Assembly (NCBI GenBank): GCA_963759115.1 | Contig: CAVWXT010000005.1 | Coordinates: forward strand, 806,001-870,000 | Reading direction: 5' to 3' | Length of the DNA: 64,000 nt | Source: CAVWXT01 sp963759115 | GTDB taxonomy: Bacteria > Planctomycetota > Planctomycetia > Pirellulales > Thermoguttaceae | Shown: piece after piece, positions 46,426 to 55,343 of the stretch | Position numbering within the stretch: the first letter of the stretch is position 1 | How the letters are laid out: the number at the start of each line of letters is the position of its first letter | Position numbers and translations under genes: made by a program | The notes under the pieces: model-generated | Told to the model about the DNA's origin: nothing | The model's input: only the letters and a program-made list of their open reading frames with translations | Database searches by the model: none

Positions 46426-47540
46426 ATGAGAACGGTCATCGCCTTCCTGCTCTTCAGCGTAGCGTTGGGCAGACCTTGCTGCGCATTCAATTTGACTGCC
46501 GGCACGAACCACGTCAAAATCAACGAGACGGCCACGGTATCCGTCGGCGAGATCACAGGCAGTCCGACCGCTTATCAATGGCGTTCGGATATCGGCACTG
46601 TTACCGGCAGCGGCGCCTCGGTCACGTTCACCGCGCCCCCGGCAAAGGCAAGGCAACAATCAGCGTCGCGGTCAAGAACGGGGAGGATACCCTATGGTCG
46701 GGGACGCTGCAAATCCTCGTCTACAAGAGGATCGTCATCCTCAAGTGCGACGACTACTGGTATTGCGAGTGGAACGCGCCTTCGTACATACGCCCCACCT
46801 GGAAAACGTACCTTGATTACATGTGCAACACGGCGCGCGTCAAGACCTCCATCGAGATGTGTTCCTACTCGCTGGAGCCGGAAACGGACGTTACCGGAGG
46901 CTTTACCAACACCACGAAGGCATACTTGAAGACGGGGTACGTGGAGGTCTTGTCGCACGGATACCACCATGATTGCCATGCGACGAAGGAGGTGGCGACG
47001 CTGAACGATGAGTTCGAGCGTTGCGAACGCCTCGCCAAGTCGAAACTGGGGATTTCCCTGTACGGCTGGGATTGGCCCGGGGTAGGGCCTCAGCCGGTCA
47101 GCGATAACGTCGTCGTGGCGCTGAATACCGCACCCCAGATCCGCTACGCCTTCTTCATCGACCCGCCTTACGTCGACAGACTCACGAAGTTCAGCTTCCG
47201 GACGGCGGAGACCAGGCTGAACGTGGAGAACGGCACCTCTGCACTAGATTACGACAAGTTCATGGCCAATTATGCCGCTTCCAAGGATTGGGCCGTGAGT
47301 GTAATCCAGACGCACCCCGTATGGTGGGACAAGGAGGGAGTCGCTTTGGACATCTATAAGCGGGTCATCGCTCACTTGAAGGCCGACGGGGCAACAATCG
47401 TCTTTCCGTACGATTATGTCCGGATGCTGAACGAGCCGACTTTCGTGCCTGACGAGGGGCCTGGCGGCGGTGATGCAACTCCTCGCAGCGCGTCTGCGGC
47501 AGCGAAAGACGAGCGTCCTGTGTCCGGGCAGTCACGATGA
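46426..47540 (+). CDS. Exported polysaccharide-deacetylase-like protein with Ig-like N-domain, one frameshift
   Basis: The protein is about 371 residues. ATG 46426 follows GGAGGCAAC; the signal peptide is MRTVIAFLLFSVALGRPCCA. Residues 20-90 are Ig-like (VSVGEITGSPTAYQWRS ... ASVTFTAPP). The frame changes near 46645 and continues KGKATISVAVKNGEDTLWSG. The catalytic-like part has RIVILKCDDYWYCEW, whose Asp pair fits a NodB metal site, and EVLSHGYHHDCHA, a His cluster like the H-x3-H motif. YDKFMANYAASKDWAVSVIQ and a late His (QTHPVWW) complete it. The tail (PGGGDATPRSASAAAKDE) is low complexity. The substrate is unknown; a NodB-like fold is an inference. Confidence 0.65.
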
Positions 47541-47644
47541 TTCCCGGCTGACGTCTTTCCTCCAGAGAATCGTCGGAAGAAAGATCCATGCCCGCCTGCT
47601 TGAAAATCGAGAACATCGGCGACCGTCCGCCCGAAGGCTTCAGC

Positions 47645-47999
47645 ATGAAACCAAGATGCCGTGTCCGCCGAATGCTTACTGTCGGCGTGTTCCTGCTGGT
47701 CCTGTCGCCATCCGGGACGGCTCACGGCGAGGAAACGACGACCAACAGTATCGGCATGAAGCTCGTGCTCGTCCCGGCGGGGGAGTTCATGATGGGGGCC
47801 GAGGAGAGCCGCGCCGATACGCTCAAGTCCTTTCCTTACTGCGACCCGAAGTGGCTGGAGGGCGAATTGCCGCGTCACAAGGTGCGGATCACCAAGCCCT
47901 TCTACATGGGGCAGTACACGGTGACCTTAGGACAGTTCCACTGATCCGCCATCGTACCGGTTCTGCTTCGTGGGGTTTCGGGTCGTGTGCGAGCCGTAG
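47645..47999 (+). pseudogene. Formylglycine-generating-enzyme-like (SUMF1) gene with internal deletion
   Basis: ATG 47645 gives MKPRCRVRRML with a signal peptide ending TAHGEE, then the SUMF1-domain opening TNSIGMKLVLVPAGEFMMGA, LPRHKVRITKPFYMGQYTVTLGQF. Instead of the next 200 residues a stop occurs at 47942. Directly after it another frame reads DPPSYRFCFVGFRVVCEP and a stop at 47997, which is the usual C-terminal end of the same family (GFRVV). Head and tail are thus joined with the middle lost. Homologous or illegitimate deletion, or a misassembly, could explain it. The product cannot fold as a SUMF1 domain. Confidence 0.7.
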
Positions 48000-48137
48000 T
48001 GGGCGTTTCCGAATTGGAGAGCTTCCTTGACGTTCTGTCATGTTCTGGATAGAACTACGGATCAGCACATCGAAGGACGATGCCAGCGTGCCGTTTCAAC
48101 CGGCGATCGTCATGACTCTTGGCGCGGAGGTATTCAG

Positions 48138-49724
48138 ATGAACTCACGTTTGGAGAAGATCTTCCCGCATCGCATTGCTCGTGCAACAGTCAACGGGGCG
48201 TTGTTCTGCATGGTTTGGCTTGTCTGCGGGTTGTTGTCAACGGCCGGAAGGGCTCAGACCTACACCACCACGTTCGCAGGCGAGGAGAACCCGCTTTCCG
48301 AAAACGGCAAGTGGATCAACAACGGCCTGGATTGGACGAAGATCAGAAAGAAGGACGGTCTGGCGTTCAGCACGGAAACGGGGCTCAACCATGGCCCGGC
48401 CCAGTATGACGATTCCTACGCCCATCTGTCGGGCTTTCCGCCGGACCAGGAGGCGTGGGGAGAAGTGGTGATCGCCAAGCCCGATTCCAACTGCAATCAG
48501 GAAGTCGAGATCCTGCTGCGGTGGACGAGTTCGGAACACAGCACGACCGGCTATGAGTGCCTGGCCCGGTGCATCAGCGGTGATTCGTCGTACATGGAGA
48601 TCGTGCGGTGGGAAGGCCCGCTGGGCAAGTTCACGTACCTGACCCAGCACCAGAAGAGGGGCGCCGAGTATGGCCTGAAGAACGGCGACATCCTCAAAGC
48701 ATCGGTCGTCGGCAACGTGATCACGATGTACGTCAACGGCGTGGAGAAGGCGCGGGCCGTCGATGATACGCATAAGACGGGCAACCCGGGGATCGGCATG
48801 TATCTCTACTGCCACGGCGAAAAAGGGTTTCAAACAAACGGCGATTTCGGCTTCAAGAACTTCACGGCACGGGCAATTGAAGGAACCAAGGAGACGCCCA
48901 AGGCGAAGCAACCAGAGGCCAAGCCGGTCCTGCCGCCGGGCACACAGGTTCACTCCGATCTGGAATATGTCGCCGGGGGGCACGCCCGCAACAAGCTCGA
49001 TCTTTACCTGCCCGCCAAGGCAGACCGTCCCCTGCCCGTCATCGTTTGGATTCACGGCGGCGGCTGGGAGAACGGCAGCAAGGACCGCCCGCCGGCGATT
49101 CCCTTCGTCGCTCAGGGCTATGCCGTGGCGAGCATCAATTACCGCCTCAGCCAGCACGCGGTCTTCCCTGCCCAGATCGAGGACTGCAAGGCAGCGATCC
49201 GCTGGCTGCGGGCCAGCGCAACGAAGTACAACTTGGACGCCCAGCACATCGGCGTGTGGGGCGCGTCGGCGGGCGGTCATCTGGTCGCCTTGCTCGGCAC
49301 GTCGGGCGGCGTAATGGAACTGGAGGGGAACGGTGGGAACCTGGACCAGTCCAGCCGCGTGCAGTGCGTCGTGGATTTCTACGGTCCGACCGATTTCGCC
49401 AAGATGGGCGGCTGGCAGGACAAGCCGGACTCCCCGATGGCGAAGCTCGTCGGCGGCCCGGTGCGGGACAGGCAAGAGCTCGCCGCCAAGGCGAATCCCA
49501 TCACCTACGTCAGCAAGGACGCCGCGCCCTTCCTCATCATGCACGGCGAAGACGACAAGACGGTCATCATCAACCAGAGCGAGCTGCTCGACGAGGCGCT
49601 ACGGAAGGCAGGCGTCGAAAGCGCTCTCGTCCGCATCCCGGGGAACGGGCACGGCGGTCCCGGCTTCTCGAACCCCGAGAACCGGAAGAGGATCTCGGAC
49701 TTTTTCGACAAGCACTTGAAGTAG
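48138..49724 (+). CDS. Secreted alpha/beta-hydrolase (BD-FAE-like esterase) with LamG-like N-domain
   Basis: The 528-residue protein starts at ATG 48138 behind CGGAGGTATTCAG. The signal peptide ends near TAGRAQ. Residues 40-250 resemble a concanavalin/LamG jelly roll (YTTTFAGEENPLSENGKWI ... GFKNFTAR). After a Lys/Pro linker the hydrolase starts: LPVIVWIHGGGWENGSKDR (oxyanion HGGGW), IGVWGASAGGHLVALLGTSG (nucleophile Ser in GxSxG), PFLIMHGEDDKTV (Asp) and PGNGHGGPGF (His). It fits the esterase families that trim acetyl or feruloyl groups from plant or algal polymers, in line with the neighbouring carbohydrate-active genes. The frame is intact. Confidence 0.85.
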   Translation: MNSRLEKIFPHRIARATVNGALFCMVWLVCGLLSTAGRAQTYTTTFAGEENPLSENGKWINNGLDWTKIRKKDGLAFSTETGLNHGPAQYDDSYAHLSGFPPDQEAWGEVVIAKPDSNCNQEVEILLRWTSSEHSTTGYECLARCISGDSSYMEIVRWEGPLGKFTYLTQHQKRGAEYGLKNGDILKASVVGNVITMYVNGVEKARAVDDTHKTGNPGIGMYLYCHGEKGFQTNGDFGFKNFTARAIEGTKETPKAKQPEAKPVLPPGTQVHSDLEYVAGGHARNKLDLYLPAKADRPLPVIVWIHGGGWENGSKDRPPAIPFVAQGYAVASINYRLSQHAVFPAQIEDCKAAIRWLRASATKYNLDAQHIGVWGASAGGHLVALLGTSGGVMELEGNGGNLDQSSRVQCVVDFYGPTDFAKMGGWQDKPDSPMAKLVGGPVRDRQELAAKANPITYVSKDAAPFLIMHGEDDKTVIINQSELLDEALRKAGVESALVRIPGNGHGGPGFSNPENRKRISDFFDKHLK

Positions 49725-49733
49725 GGGCAGCCG

Positions 49734-50478
49734 TCACGTCCTCTTCTCGGTCGGCGGCTTCAGTTCCTCCCGCGTCTTCGCGGCGGGTTTCTCGTCCTGC
49801 GCCTTGGACGGCATTTCCGCCTTGGGCTTTGCCTTAGGCTCCGGGCTCATTGAGCATGCTTTCTGTGCTCTTGATGATGGCTTCGATCGTCTTCTGGTCG
49901 AGCCTGTCCTTGGCTAGGGCGTAGTTAGCCTTCACAGTCTTGCCGCGGTAGATCATCACGGTTACCTCGGCAGCGTCGTTGATTTTGAGCGGTTCAGCAT
50001 CGGTAGTGACTGCCAGGGGCACCTTCTTCAGATCGAGTTCTTTACCAAACTCCTTGATTTTCTCCTTCGTTTCGTGATTGATTTCGCCGAGGAAGTTCAC
50101 GACAGCAGCCAACTTCTTGTCTTGTCGGAGAACAACCAAGTCGTCCATCTTCTTGACCAACATGGTCAAGGCACGATCCGGCGTCCTTGCAACAATGAAG
50201 ACCACCGGACGTGCGCCCAACACTCACGTATAGCAGAGCGACCTGCCTAGTTTGATGCCGTCCTCGCCGCCAGCAACTTTCGTCGCCAAGTACTTCGGCA
50301 TTCTGCCACCTACTGGGAAACCGCTCTCCAGGATAGCGCTCTCCAGGACAGCGCTTCCCCGGGTACTGCTCTCCCGAATACCGCTCTCCGGGACATCGCT
50401 CTTCGGCTCCGCGTGATGTCCGGTACACCCGCCCAACAACAGCAGCACCGCCGCACTCGCGATTTTGGTTATTCGCAT
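49734..50478 (-). CDS. Thioredoxin-like lipoprotein with in-frame UGA at the second Cys of CxxC, one frameshift
   Basis: ATG 50478 follows TGGAGGTGCTTG. MRITKIASAAVLLLLGGC is a lipoprotein signal. A degenerate repeat follows (ESGIRESS, SAVLESAILESG). At 50224-50226 a TGA interrupts LCYT-stop-VLGARPVVFIVART. From memory, planctomycete relatives have CLYCQHGDNPVAMVFAR-type or CYRC sequences here, so the stop aligns with the second Cys. The same frame continues LVKKMDDLVVLRQDKKLAAVVNFLG to SMLNEP, then a shift near 49845 to a Lys/Pro tail EPKAKPKAEMPSKAQDEKPA, stop 49734. Either a nonsense change destroyed the gene or UGA encodes selenocysteine (CxxU). A hairpin can be drawn at 50178-50208. Confidence 0.65.
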
Positions 50479-50843
50479 CAAGCACCTCCAAAATCCAGGA
50501 ACAAAGTCAACGAGCCAATTACGCCTGAGCGTATTGTTCGGTTGAGGCAACGCGCCTGTCAAGAGGTCATCCCCGAAAGCCGTCCGGGATCCAGGAACGG
50601 TTGAAGACCCGATGCGTCCCCGCTCCGGCAGCCGCCGGGAACAACGCCACAGGCGGTTGTCGGTTGGGCTCTTCGTTGGAGGGGGCCTTGAAGCTGCAAA
50701 CGTCGCATCTGAACGTCGGGTGGCCGACAAAGATCGCGCCGTCGGCAGTCCGGCGACGCCGAACCTTGGCTGGCGTCAGGAAGCGGCTGTTGTACATTTC
50801 ATCGGTCTAGCGGACGACGAGGCGAAGACCCCGCCGAAGCTCG

Positions 50844-52232
50844 CTACTTGCCCCCCGTCTCCCTTGTTGTTTCCCCCGACGACTGTCCACGCAACGGGTG
50901 CGGATAGGCGTAAGGCTGATAATACTGGGTCCAGGTGTTCGGTGCCGTACACTTGTAGAAGTGCCCCGCCTGGGTAATGGTTTTCAATTCCGCCATCGTG
51001 GAAGGAAGCCGGTCGGCAGGCGAATGACTCGTGACCCAGTATCCTACTCCGGGTCTGCAATTCATGGTCGGAACGGTCGGCCCGCAGCCGATGCCGGAGG
51101 TTCCGTCAAATTTGGGATTGTAGTTGAAGTAGTCGCGGTTCTCGGTGATCGTATAGGTCTTGCAGTTGTCCAAGCCCTTGACCATGTTCTGGACCGTATT
51201 TCCGTTCCAGAGATTGTTCCAGACGTAGGTATTGTTGACGTGCTGCGGATATTTTTCCCACGCCGCATATTCGTCGCAGGAATACTCGTTGAACGAGATG
51301 CCGGGCATATTGGCTCCTTGATAGCCCTTTCCGCTGGTGAGATTGTTGAACATCATCAGCCAACTGCCGCGGTGGAGCATCAGCCTGCCGTTGGTGTGCC
51401 AGTTGGTCGTGATGTTGCCGTAATACTCCGCCGAAAGCGTCGAGTACCGTTCCGCGTGCGTGCCCGACTGCAAGCCGTGGACGTCCCATTGCTCCCGCCA
51501 TTTGTCGCTCACGTTGGCGTGATCCCAGGTGTTGTAGCGGACGACGATGCCAGGGCATCCCTGGCCGGTCTCCACCCATCCGACCTCCGTGTCGGCGGGG
51601 GCCGACGCATACCAGGAGTTGTCCTCCAGGAACAGCTTGTCGCCGTCGCCGTAGGATGGCATCTTGGGATAGTCGGTGGCCCAGGCGCCGGTGTTGCCGC
51701 TGCCCATCGAGCCGATGATCATGCCGACCGTGTCAAACTGGTTGCAGTAGATGACGCCGTAGACCCCGCCGGAGACGCGAAACGCCCTGCAAGAGTAGGC
51801 GATCCTTGTGAACTTGTTGTCGTGGATCTTCACTCCCCGGAACGGCGTCTTGTGGGGGGCGGAAATGCCGACCAGCTCTCCGGAAGTCTTGCCGCTCCCG
51901 TTGTCAAAGGTGAACCCGGAGATTTCGATGACCTCGTTGTTGGCAATCGCGGCCGCGTTGGGCACGATCGAAATGCTGGCGGCTGGCAGGGCGACGATGG
52001 TCTTGTCGATGCCCGCGCCCTTCAGCATGATTCCGCGGGCGATCGTCAGCGGCTTGGTCCAGGTGGCCCTGCCCGGCGCGACCTCCACTGTATCGCCGGG
52101 CTTGGCCGCCGCGACCGCCGCAGCCACGGCGACCTCGTCGGGGACAACTGCGGCATGGGCTGTTGCCGCGGAGGCGCAAAGGGCCAATATGCAAGTGCCC
52201 AACAGCGTGGAACATGGTTTGTTCTTGGACAT
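50844..52232 (-). CDS. Secreted right-handed beta-helix (pectate-lyase-like) protein
   Basis: The 462-residue protein has a signal peptide (LLGTCILALCASAATAHA). The opening turn is DEVAVAAAVAAAKPGDTVEV, APGRATWTKPLTIARGIML, the standard first coil of planctomycete parallel beta-helix proteins. Coil residues follow: KTIVALPAA, VIEISGFTFDN, FRGVKIHDNKFTRIA, GVIYCNQFDTVGMII, GIVVRYNTWDHANV, NTYVWNNLWNGNTV. No obvious catalytic Asp/Arg set of known pectate lyases is recognisable, so lyase, hydrolase or purely structural roles remain open. The C-terminal SSGETTRETGGK is low complexity. The 50479-50843 stretch next to it shows no gene. Confidence 0.75.
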   Translation of the reverse strand: MSKNKPCSTLLGTCILALCASAATAHAAVVPDEVAVAAAVAAAKPGDTVEVAPGRATWTKPLTIARGIMLKGAGIDKTIVALPAASISIVPNAAAIANNEVIEISGFTFDNGSGKTSGELVGISAPHKTPFRGVKIHDNKFTRIAYSCRAFRVSGGVYGVIYCNQFDTVGMIIGSMGSGNTGAWATDYPKMPSYGDGDKLFLEDNSWYASAPADTEVGWVETGQGCPGIVVRYNTWDHANVSDKWREQWDVHGLQSGTHAERYSTLSAEYYGNITTNWHTNGRLMLHRGSWLMMFNNLTSGKGYQGANMPGISFNEYSCDEYAAWEKYPQHVNNTYVWNNLWNGNTVQNMVKGLDNCKTYTITENRDYFNYNPKFDGTSGIGCGPTVPTMNCRPGVGYWVTSHSPADRLPSTMAELKTITQAGHFYKCTAPNTWTQYYQPYAYPHPLRGQSSGETTRETGGK

Positions 52233-52340
52233 GTCGGTTTCTCACCCCTGCGTTCAAGGAATTCAGTCACTTTCGCAGAGCGGCTCTGTGCGTTGAGATG
52301 CGCAGGTCATGTTCCGGGCAGACGGTTTTCGCCTTGTCGT

Positions 52341-52480
52341 TCATTTCCTTTGCCAGCCGTTGTCCTTCTCCAGGAGCGACCGCGGCCCCTCGCCGTCGAG
52401 CCAAGCCCTGGCGGCGGCATCGTCGCGCAGCCATGCGTCCCAGAAAGCGGTACTCAACGCCAGGATGACCCGATGGTGAT
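52341..52480 (-). pseudogene. C-terminal remnant of an exported alpha/beta hydrolase
   Basis: A short frame reads VILALSTAFWDAWLRDDAA, then ARAWLDGEGPRSLLEKDNGW and QRK with a stop at 52341-52343. It resembles the C-terminal helix pair of planctomycete dienelactone-hydrolase-like proteins ('FWDAYL.gD..A..wL'). A stop precedes it upstream and no catalytic region remains. Confidence 0.4.
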
Positions 52481-52695
52481 TGTGTGTGGCTCACGTTGCA
52501 TGTGAGCCGCCATTCTACCAGCCATTCCTGCGATGCGGGAGGCGGTAGCCAGCCTCTGTCGGGGGATGCTGCTGTGGCTGGAGCCAGGCTCGAAACCCGG
52601 CGGATCGCCAGGAAACGCTGTTGATGCTGCCGCCCTTTTCTGTAAGATGCCCGTCCCGGCGTCCAACAGACCTCTGGCAAGGAAGGGATTCCATT

Positions 52696-52896
52696 ATGTT
52701 CTCATTGCTTCGTGGGCTATTCGTGTTGTTGCGGTGCCTGGGCAAAATCGGGCTGTATCGGAGATTGTTCGACCTGTTGGGCCTCAGCCGTGCCACGCAG
52801 AGAAAGAAGGTCAACATCAGCGTATCGGTGCATACGAACAGACGGGAAGCGGATGTCGAGAAGGTGGAGGAGGCGACCGCCAAGAAGGCCGCCTAG
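52696..52896 (+). CDS. Small basic protein, unknown
   Basis: The 66-residue ORF starts MFSLLRGLFVLLRCLGKIGL after GGAAGGGA (52681). It has a hydrophobic or amphipathic N-terminus, then a Lys/Arg/Glu-rich tail (ATQRKKVNISVSVHTNRREA, EKVEEATAKKAA). It could be a small membrane-associated protein. There are no neighbours to suggest a role. It is supported only by a ribosome binding site and sensible composition. Confidence 0.4.
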   Translation: MFSLLRGLFVLLRCLGKIGLYRRLFDLLGLSRATQRKKVNISVSVHTNRREADVEKVEEATAKKAA

Positions 52897-53021
52897 CGAT
52901 CCAACAACGACGACAAGGCAAGATCTCAAGGCGTGAGGTGAGTCGGCTGGATGGTGCCGGTCGAATTCCGCCTGGGCGATTCTCGATCGTGGCATTTGGA
53001 TAACCTGGGCATTTTAGGACT

Positions 53022-54369
53022 TGTTCAAAAATAACTTAGCCGTTTCGTTTTCGTGGACAGATGGTGTAGTTCCATTTGGGTAGGACGGTATGTCGCAACA
53101 GCCGCACGGTTGCCTTCGCTTCGTCGGACACCTTGACTTTGGTCGGGTAGAGCTTGGTGTCCAACGATGCGCGGCAGCGAAAGCCCGTGCTCGACCGTGT
53201 CGTGCGGATGTTCTTCAGCATGACTTCGTAACTGGTCAGTGGCTCGCCGGCCCAATTGGCACTGATGAGGTTGAACATGCGGTGCTCGATCGGGTTCCAC
53301 TTGGAGGCTCCTGCGGGATAATGCCCGACCGTGATCGTCAATCTGAATTCGTCAGCCAATTCTTGCAGGCCCACCTTCCAAGCCCAACAACGGTTGCCGT
53401 TGGCACCTCCGCTGTCGGCTTCGATGGCCAACCAAGACACACCCGAGTACCGACGCCGCCCAACCTTCAGCCACCACGAGCGAATGGCACGCACGGCAAA
53501 GGTCGCTGTCTGATGAGTTGTGCCGATCACGACATAGCCCTCATTGCGATTCTCGTCATAGATGCCGTAGGGATAGGCGCGGCCGCGGGCCAGTGTGGGA
53601 AAGTCGTGGTCCAGCACGTCGCGGTCCTCACACCGCCAACTGCGTCCGTTATTTTTGAAGTTGCCCACCAACTCCTTTTTCTTCGTATCCACACTGATTA
53701 CCGGCCACCCTTGCCGTTGGAATCGCCGTCGCCGACGCCCCAACAGGCGGAATTGCTGATCCCGATAGGGATCTCTCTTCCCACCCAACCGCTTGCGGTT
53801 CGATCGCAACGAGTACTTCTGTGCTCGCAGCAACCGAGCCACCGTCACGTGCCCGACCGGTACGCCACGTCGCGTCAATGCAGCGGCCAGGTTGCGGGTG
53901 GTCTTGTGCGTCCACCGCAGACCACCCATCGGATCGCCAGCCGTCGCATCCCGCAACAGCCCCTTCAACAACTCCCGCACACGTGGCGTTTTTTTTCGAC
54001 TCGTTTTCGTCCGCCGCCGGGACGCCGTACTCGCTCTGAAGACGCCACCTGTCCGCGTTCGCTTTCGCGCAATCCCCGGCGGATTGTCATACGGCTCAGG
54101 CCGGTGATTTCCGCCACCAACTGGACGCCCCCGTGTCCGCGTTGCCGGGCCACGATCCCGGCGAACAACCGCCGACTCCGTTCGTCCAACTCGGCCATCA
54201 CTCGATTGATGGCCCGATGGTACGCAACCAAATCCGCATCGCTACGCGAGCGACATCCTCGGCAGCGACACCGGCGAATGCGCCTGCAATCCTTGTCTGC
54301 CATGACCGTCTCTCCATCCATGGAAGCGGAATACGCAGATTATACAAACGGCTAACTTATTTTTGAACA
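53022..54369 (-). mobile_element. ISAzo13-type insertion sequence, 1348 bp
   Basis: The ends are inverted copies: TGTTCAAAAATAACTTAGCC from 53022 and, inverted, TGTTCAAAAATAAGTTAGCC from 54369, followed by GTTT, with one mismatch in 24 bases. A single transposase (two frames) fills it. No clear target duplication is visible; GACT occurs near both ends but not flush. Confidence 0.8.
53036..54321 (-). CDS. ISAzo13-family transposase, produced by -1 frameshift
   Basis: ORF A (54321 or 54303 to about 53990) carries an N-terminal DNA-binding part: DADLVAYHRAINRVMAELDE, VQLVAEITGLSRMTIRRGL (helix-turn-helix). ORF B (to 53036) has MGGLRWTHKTTRNLAAALTR, PVISVDTKKKELVGNFKNNG (first Asp of the catalytic triad), WLAIEADSGGANGN and NPIEHRMFNLISANWAGEPL. 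Frame change occurs at GAA AAA AAA CGC: the last A of GAA plus two AAA codons is a canonical A_AAA_AAA slippery heptamer, and the required shift is exactly -1, giving KKTPRVRELLKGLLR. This is therefore likely programmed frameshifting rather than decay. Confidence 0.85.
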
Positions 54370-54595
54370 GCGACTTACGCTCGACGGCTTTCGATCTGCA
54401 AGGAGACGATTCCCCTTGTCAACGAAGGCACGTCATTGCAAAATGGGCGGCAGTAAAGGAGCCTACGTCCAGAATCCTACGGAGGGGACGCCATGAACGC
54501 CGAAAACGTGCGGATCAACCTGCGATACGACCGCGCCGATCTGCAATCCGTTCTTCGATACGCCAGGGCACACGACGTCGAACGGAAGGGAGATT

Positions 54596-54694
54596 GGGGG
54601 TCAGAGCGCACTTAGTCATTAGTGGAGATTTGGGGTCAGAGCGCACTTAGTCATTAGGCGAATTCCGCTAGTGACTAAGTGCGCTCTGACCCCA
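54596..54694 (+). repeat. GGGGTCAGAGCGCACTTAGT repeats, two direct and one inverted
   Basis: The unit occurs directly near 54596 and 54631, and inverted (ACTAAGTGCGCTCTGACCCC) near 54675. Outer copies could pair over about 25 bases. It separates a short frame from 54493 (NAENVRINLRYDRADLQSVL) that is cut off here from transposase remains downstream. Confidence 0.7.
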
Positions 54695-54939
54695 GATTCC
54701 CCGTGCGGGCGGGCCGCTTGAACTACTCCAAAGCACGTTGGGCGAAAATGCCGATGGGCAGCGGCTCGATGGAGAGCGCCGTTCGCCGGGTCATCAACTT
54801 GCGGTTGAAGGGCCCGGGCATCTTCTGGCACGAGGAACACGCCGAGCAGATGCTCTTCCTGCGGGCCTATTACACGTCGAAGCACTGGCAAGTCCTAACC
54901 AACAAAGCCTTTGCGACCCCTTTGACCAATGCCGCGTAA
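54694..54939 (+). pseudogene. C-terminal fragment of an ISKra4-type transposase
   Basis: The frame reads RLNYSKARWAKMPMGSGSME, SAVRRVINLRLKGPGIFWHE, EHAEQMLFLRAYYTSKHW. The 'P.GSG.vESavr..in.RlK..g..W....ae..L.lRa' pattern is the C-terminal end of ISKra4-family and similar transposases. Everything upstream of it has been replaced by the palindromic repeat. Confidence 0.6.
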
Positions 54940-54989
54940 CACCTACAAAACCGGGATGCTCCCGTTACCTTCTTCTTGGTCATGTAGGG

Positions 54990-55343
54990 TCATGTAGGTT
55001 CCCCGCCATACTCCTGCTGGGAATCGGCGATCCGAGCCATGGTTGTCGCCGCAAGCCAGTTTCCCTGGAGCAATTGACACACCGCCAGCAGCCGAGTTGA
55101 CGACTGGTCGGGGCGAAGAGCCTGCAACCGGCGGGCATGGCGAACTGCCTTGGATATACGCCCCGCTCGCAGGGCGCACAAACAGCGTTGGCGGCTGGTC
55201 TGGGCCGCCTCCATGACGCGTTGCAGGAGCGTCAGGTCACATTGGCAACGGCGGCACGCGTCCGACCATTCCTGCGACGCGCCACACGTTGGGCAGCGGA
55301 CGTCGCCATTGGCCGATCTGCCAGATAAGCCTTCCGACATCAT
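54990..55343 (-). CDS. Zn-ribbon protein of the Hsp70 operon
   Basis: The 117-residue protein begins MMSEGLSGRSANGDVRCPTC. It has a four-Cys zinc site: CPTC near residues 17-20 and CRRC near 30-33, plus a further Cys. The rest is helical with TPR-like spacing (AGRISKAVRHARRLQALRPD, LLAVCQLLQGNWLAATTM). Its ATG overlaps the Hsp70 stop by four bases, so it is the last coupled gene of the chaperone operon. It may be a client adaptor, analogous to the zinc centre of DnaJ, but this is inferred from position. Confidence 0.7.
   Translation of the reverse strand: MMSEGLSGRSANGDVRCPTCGASQEWSDACRRCQCDLTLLQRVMEAAQTSRQRCLCALRAGRISKAVRHARRLQALRPDQSSTRLLAVCQLLQGNWLAATTMARIADSQQEYGGEPT

Noticed and set aside
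48237..49544. 435-residue frame antisense to the esterase gene
   Set aside because: No motif; the esterase on the plus strand has a full catalytic triad and signal peptide.
50178..50208. Definite SECIS element
   Set aside because: The hairpin position is suitable but the loop lacks a G at its start, and the same bases encode a conserved protein segment; kept only as a hypothesis in the findings.
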